NCBI RefSeq assembly: GCF_014650455.1 | Contig: NZ_BMUZ01000019.1 | Location: forward strand, 1-64,000 | Length of the DNA: 64,000 nucleotides | Source: Streptomyces xanthochromogenes | GTDB lineage: Bacteria > Actinomycetota > Actinomycetes > Streptomycetales > Streptomycetaceae | Reading direction: 5' to 3' | Shown here: piece after piece, positions 25,905 to 33,626 of the stretch | Numbering within the stretch: position 1 is the first letter of the stretch | Layout: each line of letters opens with the position of its first letter | Position numbers and translations under genes: made by a program | The notes under the pieces: model-generated | What the model was told of the DNA's origin: nothing | The model's input: the letters and a program-made list of their open reading frames with translations, nothing else | The model's database searches: none

Positions 25905-26498
25905 ATGGAGCTGTCGAGGGGACCCGTTCCGGAGCGGATCGTGGGCTCGGTCGAGGAGCTGATGGAGCTCCTGCACGGGTGCCGCGGCGCCTGGGACACC
26001 CCCGACCGCAGCGGCGATCCCGTCGATCTGCACGACCACGCCCTCCAGACCGCCCACCTGCTGCGGCGCGCCCACCCGGCCGACAAGGAACTCCAGGTCG
26101 CGGGCCTCGTCCACGACCTCGGACATCTACTCCATCCAGGTGATGACGCCGGGCACGCCGATACGGCGGCCCGGGCTGTCGGCCCGCTGCTCGGCGACCG
26201 CGTGGCCCGGCTCGTGCGGCTGCACGTGCCGGCCAAGCGGTACCTGGCGGCGGTCGAGCCGGACCGGACGCTGTCGCCGCAGAGCGCCCTGACCCTGCGC
26301 GCCCAGGGCGGGGTGATGGGGCCCGAGGAGGCGGCGGCCTTCGCGCGCGACCCGCTCGCCGAGGACGCGGTGGTGCTGCGGCAGGCCGATGACGCGGGGA
26401 AGGTCGTGGGGCTTGACGTGGGCGTCATGGAGGACTGGCGTCCGGTCCTCGCTCTGGTCGCGGCCCGGGCCAACCGGCCGTCGGAGGGCGGCCGTTGA
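25905..26498 (+). CDS. HD-domain oxygenase resembling PhnZ (mixed-valence diiron)
   Basis: A 197-residue HD-fold protein. All ligand positions of the PhnZ/MIOX-type diiron site are present: His45 (DHALQTAH), His70-Asp71 (LVHDLGHLL), His84 (AGHADTAAR), His107 (RLHVPAKRYL) and Asp162/163 (RQADDAGK). The segments RLHVPAKRYL and RAQGGVMGPEEAAAF are especially like PhnZ, which cleaves hydroxylated aminophosphonate with O2. A phosphonate hydroxylase partner (PhnY) is not adjacent, so the substrate is open. It faces the small orphan gene divergently and ends at a shared terminator. Confidence 0.8.
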   Translation: MELSRGPVPERIVGSVEELMELLHGCRGAWDTPDRSGDPVDLHDHALQTAHLLRRAHPADKELQVAGLVHDLGHLLHPGDDAGHADTAARAVGPLLGDRVARLVRLHVPAKRYLAAVEPDRTLSPQSALTLRAQGGVMGPEEAAAFARDPLAEDAVVLRQADDAGKVVGLDVGVMEDWRPVLALVAARANRPSEGGR

Positions 26499-26520
26499 GG
26501 CCGGAGGGCGCCGGGTGATG

Positions 26521-26558
26521 CCGGAGGGCGGCACCCGTCGAGGCGTGCCGCCCTCCGG
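26521..26558. terminator. Bidirectional hairpin between convergent genes
   Basis: Perfect 13-nt arms (26521-26533, 26546-26558) with a 12-nt loop lie between the stops at 26498 and 26574. Confidence 0.75.
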
Positions 26559-26573
26559 ATGAGGTCCCGCGGC

Positions 26574-28100
26574 CTACCAGTTGGCGGGCGCGTAGTCCTT
26601 GAGGAAGACGCTGTGCAGGTCCTCGCCCAGCTCGCCGCGCACGATCGGGTCGTAGACGCGGGCGGCGCCGTCGACCAGGTCGAGCGGGGCGTGGAAGCCC
26701 TCCTCGGCGAGCCGCAGCTTGTCGTGGTGCGGGCGCTCGTCGGTGATCCAGCCGGTGTCGACCGACGTCATCAGGATCTTGTCGCTCTCGAACATCTCCT
26801 GGCCGCTGGTCCGCGTGACCATGTTCATCGCCGCCTTGGCCGCGTTGGTGTTGGGGTGTCCCGCGCCCTTGTAGCCGCGGCTGAAGACACCCTCCATCGC
26901 CGACACGTTCACCACGTACGCGCGGCCCTTCGGCGCCTTGCGGGCGGCCTCCGCCATCACCGGGCGCAGGCTGCTGATCAGGATGAACGGCGCGGTGTAG
27001 TTGCACAGCTGGGTTTCGAGCAGCTCGACCGGAGAGATCTGGTCGATGGACTGCACCCAGGTGTTGCTGTCGACGACGTCCGGAAGCAGCCCGCCCGCGT
27101 CCAGGGCGGTGCCGTCGTGGTGCTTGGCGATGCTGGCATTGCCGGCGACCAGGGCGAGGTCGGCGACGCGCTGGGCGTCGAGGCCCGAGGTGCCGACGGG
27201 CAGCGCGGTCAGGCCGTCGACCGCGCCGGAGTTGAAGGCCCCGATGACCTCGTGGGCGGGCAGTTCACCGGCGGGCAGCGGCGCGCTCTCGCCGTCGACC
27301 AGGGCCGCGTACGCGGAGGGCAGCCGGCGCACGGTCTGCGTGGCGTTGTTGATCAGGATGTCCAGCGGGCCCTGGGCGGCGGTCCGCTCGGCCAGGGCGA
27401 CCACCTGCGCGGGGTCGCGCAGGTCGATGCCGACGACTTCCAGGCGGTGCATCCAGTCGCCGGAGTCCTCCATCGCCTTGAAGCGGCGGATGGCGTCCTT
27501 GGGGAAGCGGGTGGTGACGGTGGTGTGCGCGCCGTCGCGCAGCAGCCGCAGCGCGATGTACATGCCGATCTTGGCGCGACCGCCGGTGAGCAGGGCGCGC
27601 TTGCCGCTGAGGTCGGTGCGCGCGTCCCGGCGGGCCCGGTTCTCGGCGGCGCACTTCTGGCACAGCTGGTGGTAGAACGCGTCGACCTCGACGTACCGGC
27701 CCTTGCAGATGTAGCAGGAGCGGGGTCGCTGGAGTATGCCCGCGATCTCGCCGGTGACGGAGGAGCTGGGCAGCAGGCCCTCGGTCTCGTCGTCGATGCG
27801 CTCGGCGGAGCCGGTGGCGGTCGCCTCGGTGACGGCCCGGTCGTGGGCGGTCTTGGCGGCCCGGCGCTCCTGGCGGCGGCGCTGCTTCACGGTGCGGTAG
27901 ACGCCGGCGGTGGCGCGGCGCACGGTGATCGCGTCGGGGTGGTCGACGTCGATCTGGTCGAGTTCCGCCAGCACGCTCAGGCAGAGCGCGAGCCGCTCGG
28001 GGTCGATGCCGGGGCCGAAGTCCTGGTCAACGCCCTGTGCGGGCCGCTCGTCGACACCGGGGCCCTGCTCCTGGCCCTGGAAGTCCTCTGTCACCGTCAT
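26574..28100 (-). CDS. SDR-fold protein with N-terminal zinc ribbon
   Basis: A 508-residue protein, ATG 28100 with AGGAA upstream. Residues 1-120 are charged; a zinc ribbon follows (Cys129-x2-Cys132 and Cys147-x2-Cys150); then a Rossmann domain starting DLSGKRALLTGGRAKIGMYIA with NNATQT and VNVSAMEG motifs. The usual catalytic YxxxK is not visible: the lysine in TNAAKAAMN has Thr at the tyrosine position and the loop is longer. It may bind NAD(P) without classical dehydrogenase chemistry. About 280 residues make the SDR part, with an insertion of roughly 80 residues. Function unknown. Confidence 0.82.
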   Translation of the reverse strand: MTVTEDFQGQEQGPGVDERPAQGVDQDFGPGIDPERLALCLSVLAELDQIDVDHPDAITVRRATAGVYRTVKQRRRQERRAAKTAHDRAVTEATATGSAERIDDETEGLLPSSSVTGEIAGILQRPRSCYICKGRYVEVDAFYHQLCQKCAAENRARRDARTDLSGKRALLTGGRAKIGMYIALRLLRDGAHTTVTTRFPKDAIRRFKAMEDSGDWMHRLEVVGIDLRDPAQVVALAERTAAQGPLDILINNATQTVRRLPSAYAALVDGESAPLPAGELPAHEVIGAFNSGAVDGLTALPVGTSGLDAQRVADLALVAGNASIAKHHDGTALDAGGLLPDVVDSNTWVQSIDQISPVELLETQLCNYTAPFILISSLRPVMAEAARKAPKGRAYVVNVSAMEGVFSRGYKGAGHPNTNAAKAAMNMVTRTSGQEMFESDKILMTSVDTGWITDERPHHDKLRLAEEGFHAPLDLVDGAARVYDPIVRGELGEDLHSVFLKDYAPANW

Positions 28101-28180
28101 CGCCGCTGTGTTCCTCGATCAGTCCGGATATCAAGTTCCCAAAAGCGCCATGGTACGGAGCGACCCGCCCACATACCAAA

Positions 28181-28211
28181 CCGCCCGCCGCCGGGGAAGC
28201 GGGGCGGGCGG
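28181..28211 (-). terminator. Hairpin downstream of the GH92 gene
   Basis: CCGCCCGCC (28181-28189) pairs with GGCGGGCGG (28203-28211); on the minus strand the stem is followed by TTTGG. It lies 15 nt past the stop at 28226. Confidence 0.6.
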
Positions 28212-28225
28212 TGGCTGGGCGGGCG

Positions 28226-30655
28226 CTAGCGCACGACGGGCGGTGCCGCCGAGGGCGCGGTGCCCCAGGCGGAGGGCGCGGCGCCCACGGTGAAGGAGAG
28301 CGTGCGGCTCGCCCGCAGGTCCGCCCCGGTCAGATAGGTACGGGACTGCTCCCGCCCGTCGAGGCGGGCCGAGGCCACATAGCGCTGGGTGGCCGAGGTG
28401 CCCGGCGCCCGCACGGTGAAGCCGCCGTGCGGGTAGTAGCGCCGGTCGAGCGAGAGGTCGACCCGGTCGAAGACGGGCGTCGACAGGCCCCAGGTGTCGG
28501 TGCCGGGCTGGACCGGGAAGATCCCGATCGAGGACAGCACCATCCAGGCGGACATCGTGCCGAGGTCGTCGTTCCCGGTCATCCCCGTGGGCGCGTCGGT
28601 GAACAGCGTCAGCGCCGCGTGCACCACGTCGGTGGTCTTCCAGGGCTGCCCCGTCGAGAGGTAGGTGTACGGGGCGATGAGGTCGGGCTCGTTCTGCGGG
28701 TTGTACTTGTCGGCGTTGTAGTACGAGTACGGCCCGTTCACCCACACCTCACGGGCCGTCTTCGCCGGGTCACCGAGGAGCTTGTCGTAGGCGAAGAAGG
28801 AGTCGAGGCGCCGGTTGGCCGCGTCCTGGCCGCCGATGAGCGAGATCATCCCGGGCAGGTCCTGCGGGACCAGCCACTGGTACTGCCAGCTCGTGCCCTC
28901 GTGGAAGCCCTCGCTCTGCGCTGGGTCGGCGGGGCCGGTGAAGGCGCCCCGGGCGTCGCGGGCGCGGAAGAACCCGGTCGAGGGGTCGAAGATCTTCCGG
29001 TAGTTCTGGGCGCGTGCGGTGTAGCGGGCCGCGTCCTCACGGTGGTCGAGTTCGCGGGCCATCCTGCCGAGCATGGCGTCGGACAGCGCGTATTCGAGGG
29101 TCGCGGACGCGCCGTGGTCGAAGTCGGAGTCACCGGGCTTGGCGTGCGGGCGGTCCTTGATGTACGGGGCATAACCCGCCTTGATGTAAGGGGAGTTGGC
29201 TTCGCGGCCGACCGCCGGGGAGTCGGCGGGCGGGGCGCCGTCGGCGTTCTTCCTGAGCGCGCGGTAGGCCTCCTCCTCGTACCCCTTGAGCAGCCCCTGC
29301 GCATACGCGTTGGTGAGGAACGGCGTGACCGGGTCGCCCGTCATGATGTTGGTCTCGACGGTGCCGTAGCCCCACTTGGGCAGCCAGCCGCTCTCCTCGT
29401 CGATCTTCAGGACGGAGATCGCCATGTCGCGGGCCTCGCGCGGGGCGAGCAGCGAGAGGAGCTGGGTCTGGGTGCGGTAGGTGTCCCAGAGCGACCAGTT
29501 CTGGTAGTAGTCGAAGCCGCTCGTGCGGTGGATCCTCTGGTCCCAGCCGGTGTAGCGCCCGTCGGTGTCGCTGCCGATGTTGGGCGCGAGGAACGAGCGG
29601 TAGAGCGAGGAGTAGAAGGTGCGCCACAGGGTGTCGCTGCCGCCCTGGGTGCGTACGGATCGCAGCCTGCGCTCCCAGGCCGCCCGGGCGGCGCCGGCCA
29701 CCCGGTCGAAGCCGCGGCCGCCCTCGGCGCGCAGATTGCCGGCCGCGCCCGCCGCGTCCACGTAACTGAGCGCGGTGGTCGCCTCGACGGTGTGGTCCTT
29801 GGTGGTGTCGAAGCGCAGCCAGGCGCCGTTGCCGGCGGTGCCGCTGGACCGTGTCGTGCCCGTGCTGACCCGGCCGTCCTTCCAGGTGCCGAAGGCGGTG
29901 AAGGGGCGGTCGAAGCGGGTGACGGTGTGGACCGTGTAGGGCTTGGTGTCCTGGCAGAAGCCGCTGCCGGTGATGGCCGTACGGACCGTGCGCGCGTCCA
30001 GGACCTCGACGGTGGTGGAGATCGTCCGGTGCAGCGACTGCCCCGCGTTGAGCAGGACGTTGGCCTTGTCGGTGGCGGGGAAGGTGTAGCGCTGGACCCC
30101 GGTACGCGTGGTCGCGGTGAGCTCCGCGGTGATCCCGGAGTCGAGGCCGACCTTGTAGTACCCGGGGCTCGCCCGCTCGGTGTCGTGACGGAACTTCGCG
30201 GCGTAGCGGGCGTAGTCGGTCTCGGTGATGTCGCCCGTGGTGGGCAGGGTGGGCAGGTCTCCGCCGAGCCCGCAGCCGACGCCCGACAGGTGGATGCCGG
30301 AGAAGCCCCTGATGTGGTCCTGGGCATGGTCGTAACCGGTGTTGTGGCCGGTGTCCGGGGAGAGTTGGACCATTCCGAAGGGTACGGAGGCGCCCGGATA
30401 GGTGTTGCCCTCGTTCTCCGTGCCGATGAACGGGTCGACCAGATCGGTCAGTTGGCCGTCGCGGGAGGCCTGCCCGTCGTGGGACGCCTGCCCGTCGTGG
30501 GACGCCTGCCCGTCGTGGGACGCCTGCCCGTCGTGGGACGCCTGCCCGTCGTGGGCCGGCGCGGCCTCGGCGCCGGGCGCGGCGAGCGCCCCGGCGAACA
30601 GCGCGAGCGCGGCGAGCGCGACGCCCGCCCCGCGCCTTCTCCGGTGGGGATGCAT
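28226..30655 (-). CDS. Secreted GH92 alpha-mannosidase
   Basis: An 809-residue glycoside hydrolase family 92 enzyme, Ca-dependent exo-alpha-mannosidase acting outside the cell. ATG 30655 has GGAGG 9 nt upstream and is followed by a signal peptide (RRRRGAGVALAALALFAGALA). A run of HDGQAS hexapeptides (residues ~34-69) links it to the catalytic part, which begins LVDPFIGTENEGNTYPGASVPFGMVQLSPDT and contains GFSGIHLSGVGCG, DYYQNWSLWDTYRTQ, GNDDLGTMSAWMVLSSIGIFPVQPG, all GH92 hallmarks. The glutamates of the C-terminal (alpha/alpha)6 barrel appear intact. Single-gene unit. Confidence 0.93.
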   Translation of the reverse strand: MHPHRRRRGAGVALAALALFAGALAAPGAEAAPAHDGQASHDGQASHDGQASHDGQASHDGQASRDGQLTDLVDPFIGTENEGNTYPGASVPFGMVQLSPDTGHNTGYDHAQDHIRGFSGIHLSGVGCGLGGDLPTLPTTGDITETDYARYAAKFRHDTERASPGYYKVGLDSGITAELTATTRTGVQRYTFPATDKANVLLNAGQSLHRTISTTVEVLDARTVRTAITGSGFCQDTKPYTVHTVTRFDRPFTAFGTWKDGRVSTGTTRSSGTAGNGAWLRFDTTKDHTVEATTALSYVDAAGAAGNLRAEGGRGFDRVAGAARAAWERRLRSVRTQGGSDTLWRTFYSSLYRSFLAPNIGSDTDGRYTGWDQRIHRTSGFDYYQNWSLWDTYRTQTQLLSLLAPREARDMAISVLKIDEESGWLPKWGYGTVETNIMTGDPVTPFLTNAYAQGLLKGYEEEAYRALRKNADGAPPADSPAVGREANSPYIKAGYAPYIKDRPHAKPGDSDFDHGASATLEYALSDAMLGRMARELDHREDAARYTARAQNYRKIFDPSTGFFRARDARGAFTGPADPAQSEGFHEGTSWQYQWLVPQDLPGMISLIGGQDAANRRLDSFFAYDKLLGDPAKTAREVWVNGPYSYYNADKYNPQNEPDLIAPYTYLSTGQPWKTTDVVHAALTLFTDAPTGMTGNDDLGTMSAWMVLSSIGIFPVQPGTDTWGLSTPVFDRVDLSLDRRYYPHGGFTVRAPGTSATQRYVASARLDGREQSRTYLTGADLRASRTLSFTVGAAPSAWGTAPSAAPPVVR
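30457..30560 (-). repeat. In-frame 18-bp tandem repeat encoding HDGQAS
   Basis: Four identical 18-nt units at 30475-30492, 30493-30510, 30511-30528 and 30529-30546, flanked by one degenerate unit on each side. It encodes five HDGQAS copies and one RDGQ in the linker after the mannosidase signal peptide. Identity at the DNA level indicates recent slippage expansion. Confidence 0.9.
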
Positions 30656-30819
30656 GGGTGGAGGGCCTCCTTGGACAGCGTGGACAACGTTGTCAGAGTG
30701 CGGTCATTCTTCGACCTCCCACGTGTACGCGTCAAGGGTGCGGACGGCTCGGGGGCTCGGCGCGATCGGCGCCCAGCCCCCGACTCCCCTGCTCCGCCCG
30801 CCCGTACGGCCTCGGGCGC

Positions 30820-31365
30820 CTACGCCTCGGCGGCCGCGACGCGGGCCAGGGTCTCCTCGCGCAGCTCCGCCGGGTCGGCGCCGCGCGCCGCGAGGACCTC
30901 CCGACCCCGCCCGCCGTCGCCCGCCGCCAGGAGGCCGAGCAGCATGTGCTCGGTGCCGAAGCGGTCGTGCCCGAGCGCCTTGGCCTCGCGCAGGGTGGCC
31001 TCCAGGACCTGCTTGGCGCGGGGCGTGTAGGCGGGCCGGGGGTATTGGAAGGCACCGGGCCCGAAGGTGCTGTCGGCCTGGCGCTTGATCTCCTCGACGT
31101 CGATGCCGATCGGGGCGAGCGCGTCCTTCGCGGGCTGCCCGCCACTGCTCGGCACCCCGGCCGCTTCGAGGATCCGTACGGTCTCCGCGCGCAGCGGCTC
31201 CGCCTCGACCCCCCGCGCGGCCAGGGCCTCCCGGGCGATGCCGTCGGTTCCGGCGAGCCCGAGCAGGATGTGCTCGGTGCCGATGAAGTCGTGGCCGAGC
31301 GCGATCGCCTCGTCCTGCGAGGCGACGATCGCCCGCTTGGCCGGCTCGGTGAAAAACTCGAACAC
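30820..31365 (-). CDS. Stand-alone Clp N-terminal (double Clp repeat) protein
   Basis: A 181-residue protein starting at GTG 31365 with GGAGG 7 nt upstream. It consists of two Clp_N repeats without any AAA+ ATPase domain: EPAKRAIVASQDEAIALGHDFIGTEHILLGLAG and, after a linker, TPRAKQVLEATLREAKALGHDRFGTEHMLLGLLA. Free Clp N-domains may act as adaptors or decoys for ClpC/ClpA. It starts 2 nt after the stop of an HTH gene, so the two are one operon, a pairing known in Streptomyces. Probably controlled by the paired operators upstream of the HTH gene. Confidence 0.85.
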   Translation of the reverse strand: MFEFFTEPAKRAIVASQDEAIALGHDFIGTEHILLGLAGTDGIAREALAARGVEAEPLRAETVRILEAAGVPSSGGQPAKDALAPIGIDVEEIKRQADSTFGPGAFQYPRPAYTPRAKQVLEATLREAKALGHDRFGTEHMLLGLLAAGDGGRGREVLAARGADPAELREETLARVAAAEA

Positions 31366-31367
31366 CT

Positions 31368-31610
31368 TCAGCCCTCCTTGCCTGTGGCTTTGCGCCTGCT
31401 CGCATGCTTTTCGTGCACCGACTGCCTGCTGACCTGCAGGGACGACGCGATGTTCTGCCATGACCAGCCCTGCTCGCGGGCGTTGTCGACGTGCACGCGC
31501 TCCAGTTCCTCCAAGAGGCGGCGCAGCGCGACGACCGCCGCGAGTCCGACGGCGGGGTCCTTGTTGGTGACTTGTCCGGCCAGCGAGGCCGGGGTGTCCT
31601 CAGCTCCCAT
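31368..31610 (-). CDS. Small helix-turn-helix protein paired with the Clp-N gene
   Basis: An 80-residue protein from ATG 31610. Its second half is a helix-turn-helix (NAREQGWSWQNIASSLQVSRQSVHEKHASRRK), preceded by an alanine/leucine helix (AAVVALRRLLEELERVHVD) suited to dimerisation. The family regularly precedes stand-alone Clp-N proteins. Two copies of a GTCAGGATTCC(C/T)TGAC site lie immediately upstream, one overlapping the ribosome binding region, which suggests autoregulation. Confidence 0.8.
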   Translation of the reverse strand: MGAEDTPASLAGQVTNKDPAVGLAAVVALRRLLEELERVHVDNAREQGWSWQNIASSLQVSRQSVHEKHASRRKATGKEG

Positions 31611-31614
31611 GACC

Positions 31615-31657
31615 GTCAGGATTCCCTGACACGGACGGGTTGTCAAGGAATCCTGAC
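31615..31657 (-). promoter_or_regulatory. Two operator sites upstream of the HTH/Clp-N operon
   Basis: GTCAGGATTCCCTGAC at 31615-31630 and, in reverse orientation, GTCAAGGAATCCTGAC at 31642-31657 are near-identical 16-nt partial dyads with centres 27 bp apart. The first lies 5 bp from the start codon at 31610, so bound protein would block transcription or translation start. The pattern is seen; the binding protein is inferred. Confidence 0.65.
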
Positions 31658-31671
31658 ACCTTGCCGACGGG

Positions 31672-32400
31672 TCAGTCCGGTGCGCCACCCCGCGACGGGG
31701 TCCGCCGGGGCGGCCGTTCGAAGACGCAGTCGCCGCAGAGGCCGCCACCGGGGCAGCGGTAGTAGAGGCAGCAGCTGCGCCTGCGGAAGGCCGGCCCTTC
31801 CAACAGGACTCCTGTACCGGCGAGTTGAGAACAGGCGAAGAGCTCGGCCCCCAGGGCCAGGGCCCGCTCCCCCGCCTCCGGGCGCCCCGACTTGCTTGCC
31901 CAGCCGTGGAGTTCGCGCACGGCGCCGGCCAGAGCCGACCCCGCGTTGCCGCGCAGCAGTCCGCGGGAGACCGGGGTGTCCCGGCGGAACGCCTCGGCGA
32001 GCGGGACGAGATGACCCTCGATGACGCTCTCCACCAGACCTTCGGCGCTCGCCTCGCGGTCCTGGCCGCCCGGAGCGAGGAGCAGGTCGTCGGGCGAGGT
32101 ACGGGCGCCGTCCCAGTGCAGCCGGGGCGCGGCGAGGTCCGGCAGGACGCCGTACAGCACGGCCGGGCCGAGCGCGATCGACCAGAGCCGGGCGGCCAGA
32201 CCCAGGTGGGCGATGGACGCGGCCACCCGGCGCTCGGGGGCGTCGAGCCGATTGGCCACCGTGTCGATGCGCGCGCTCAGGGGCGCGGTCCGCCCCGCGT
32301 ACAGGGTGGCGAGGGGGACGTGGGGGCCGGTGGCGTCGCCGGTTCGGAGGGCGAAGAAGCCGCCGACCGACGAGACCTCGGCCCACTTTTCGGGGTGCAC
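31672..32400 (-). CDS. FhuF-like (2Fe-2S) protein, candidate ferric-siderophore reductase
   Basis: A 242-residue protein from GTG 32400 (weak ribosome binding site). Near the C terminus it carries the FhuF cluster motif CC-x10-C-x2-C (SCCLYYRCPGGGLCGDC), which binds an unusual [2Fe-2S] cluster used to reduce ferric siderophores in the cytosol. An additional cysteine falls inside the x10 stretch. No siderophore transport gene adjoins it. It ends 61 nt before the HTH gene on the same strand and is probably its own unit. Confidence 0.85.
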   Translation of the reverse strand: MHPEKWAEVSSVGGFFALRTGDATGPHVPLATLYAGRTAPLSARIDTVANRLDAPERRVAASIAHLGLAARLWSIALGPAVLYGVLPDLAAPRLHWDGARTSPDDLLLAPGGQDREASAEGLVESVIEGHLVPLAEAFRRDTPVSRGLLRGNAGSALAGAVRELHGWASKSGRPEAGERALALGAELFACSQLAGTGVLLEGPAFRRRSCCLYYRCPGGGLCGDCVFERPPRRTPSRGGAPD

Positions 32401-32684
32401 TGCGCCGCCCGTCTGTCGATGTCAGTTCGTGCCACTGTGGCACGAACTCCTGGATGGCCGGTTCCACGCCCGTGACAGGGGGTTGCGCGGTCGAACGCCC
32501 GGGCCCTCCCAGGGTGACGGAAGGTGATCGTCCGATCCCCTTGACGCCCTGTTTGAGCTGCGGTTTTACTGAAAGTCCGATATCTGGGACGACTTTGGTC
32601 GTATGCCCCTACTCCTCCTGGAGTACTCATGAATCGGTGCTCAGGGACGACGACACGGGGTCCGCAACGAGACATCGTGGAGCC

Positions 32685-33626
32685 ATGAGCGCCCTTGTCC
32701 TGGCCGTGCTGCTGTCGTTGGTCTCCGCCGTCGCGTACGCGGCGGCGGCGATCGTGCAGGAGCGCGTGGCCGCCTCCGCCCCGAGCAGCGCGTACGCACC
32801 CGTGCGCCGCCCCGCGTGGTGGGGCTCGGTCACCCTCAACGGGCTCGGCGCGGCGCTGCACGTGGCGGCCCTGGCCTACGGCCCGCTCACCTTGGTGCAG
32901 CCGATGGGCGCGCTCACCATCGTGTTCGCGCTGCCGATGTCGGCCGTGTTCATCCGGCGCAGGGCCGGGGCCGCCGCCTGGCGCGGCGCCGTCATGGCGA
33001 CGGCGGGCCTCGCCGGCCTCCTGGCGCTGACGAAGGGAGCGGACGCGGGCGCCGTCGCCATGGGCCCACGCCTGGTGCTCGCCGCGGCCGGGCTCGGGGC
33101 GGTCGCGGCGCTGTTCGTGGCGTCGAGGGCCCTGCACCGGGCGGCCACCCGCAGTGTGCTGCTCGCCGCGGCGGCGGGCAGCGCCTTCGGTCTGGCCTCG
33201 GTGTTCACCAAGTCCGTCGCCGAGGACTGGCAGTCGGGCCTTCCGGCGGCGGAGCTGCCCATCCTGTTCGCGATAGCCGCGTTCGCGCTGGCGGGCCTGA
33301 TGCTCTCGCAGGCCTCCTATCGCGGCGCGGGCCTCGCGGCGCCGCTCGCCACGGTCACCGTCGTCAATCCGGTGGTCGCCGCGGCCATCGGTCTGACCCT
33401 GTTCGGCGAATCGTTCCGGTACGGGACCGCGGGGACCGCGATCGCGCTGGGCTTCGGCGTGGTGGCCGCGGGCGGTCTGATCCTGCTCACCACCGAGCGT
33501 CTGAACGCCGGCCGCCGCACCGGGCCCGCCCCGGCCCCGGCCGCGGGCATGCCCGCGGCGCCCGGTGCGGCCGGGCGCCAGGAGGACACCCCGGATCAGA
33601 CGGCTACGCCGCCCGCCCTCAGGTAG
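32685..33626 (+). CDS. EamA/DMT-family transporter
   Basis: A 313-residue membrane protein; ATG 32685 is preceded by GGAG. Around nine to ten helices are visible, with the two-fold EamA layout (first half ends near LLALTKGADAG, second contains QASYRGAGLAAPLATVTVVNPVVAAAIGLTLFGE). The C-terminal ~40 residues are a proline/alanine-rich cytosolic tail. The NPVVAA and LTLFGE segments are typical of small-molecule exporters of this superfamily; substrate unknown. Its 3' end overlaps the convergent hydrolase gene by 31 nt. Confidence 0.88.
   Translation: MSALVLAVLLSLVSAVAYAAAAIVQERVAASAPSSAYAPVRRPAWWGSVTLNGLGAALHVAALAYGPLTLVQPMGALTIVFALPMSAVFIRRRAGAAAWRGAVMATAGLAGLLALTKGADAGAVAMGPRLVLAAAGLGAVAALFVASRALHRAATRSVLLAAAAGSAFGLASVFTKSVAEDWQSGLPAAELPILFAIAAFALAGLMLSQASYRGAGLAAPLATVTVVNPVVAAAIGLTLFGESFRYGTAGTAIALGFGVVAAGGLILLTTERLNAGRRTGPAPAPAAGMPAAPGAAGRQEDTPDQTATPPALR

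Noticed and set aside
30457..30560. Repeat array considered as CRISPR
   Set aside because: Units are contiguous 18-mers without spacers and lie in frame inside a signal-peptide-bearing enzyme.
26559..31030. Very long open frames on the plus strand (26559-28229 and 28037-31030)
   Set aside because: Antisense to the SDR and GH92 genes, which have clear motifs, start signals and terminators.
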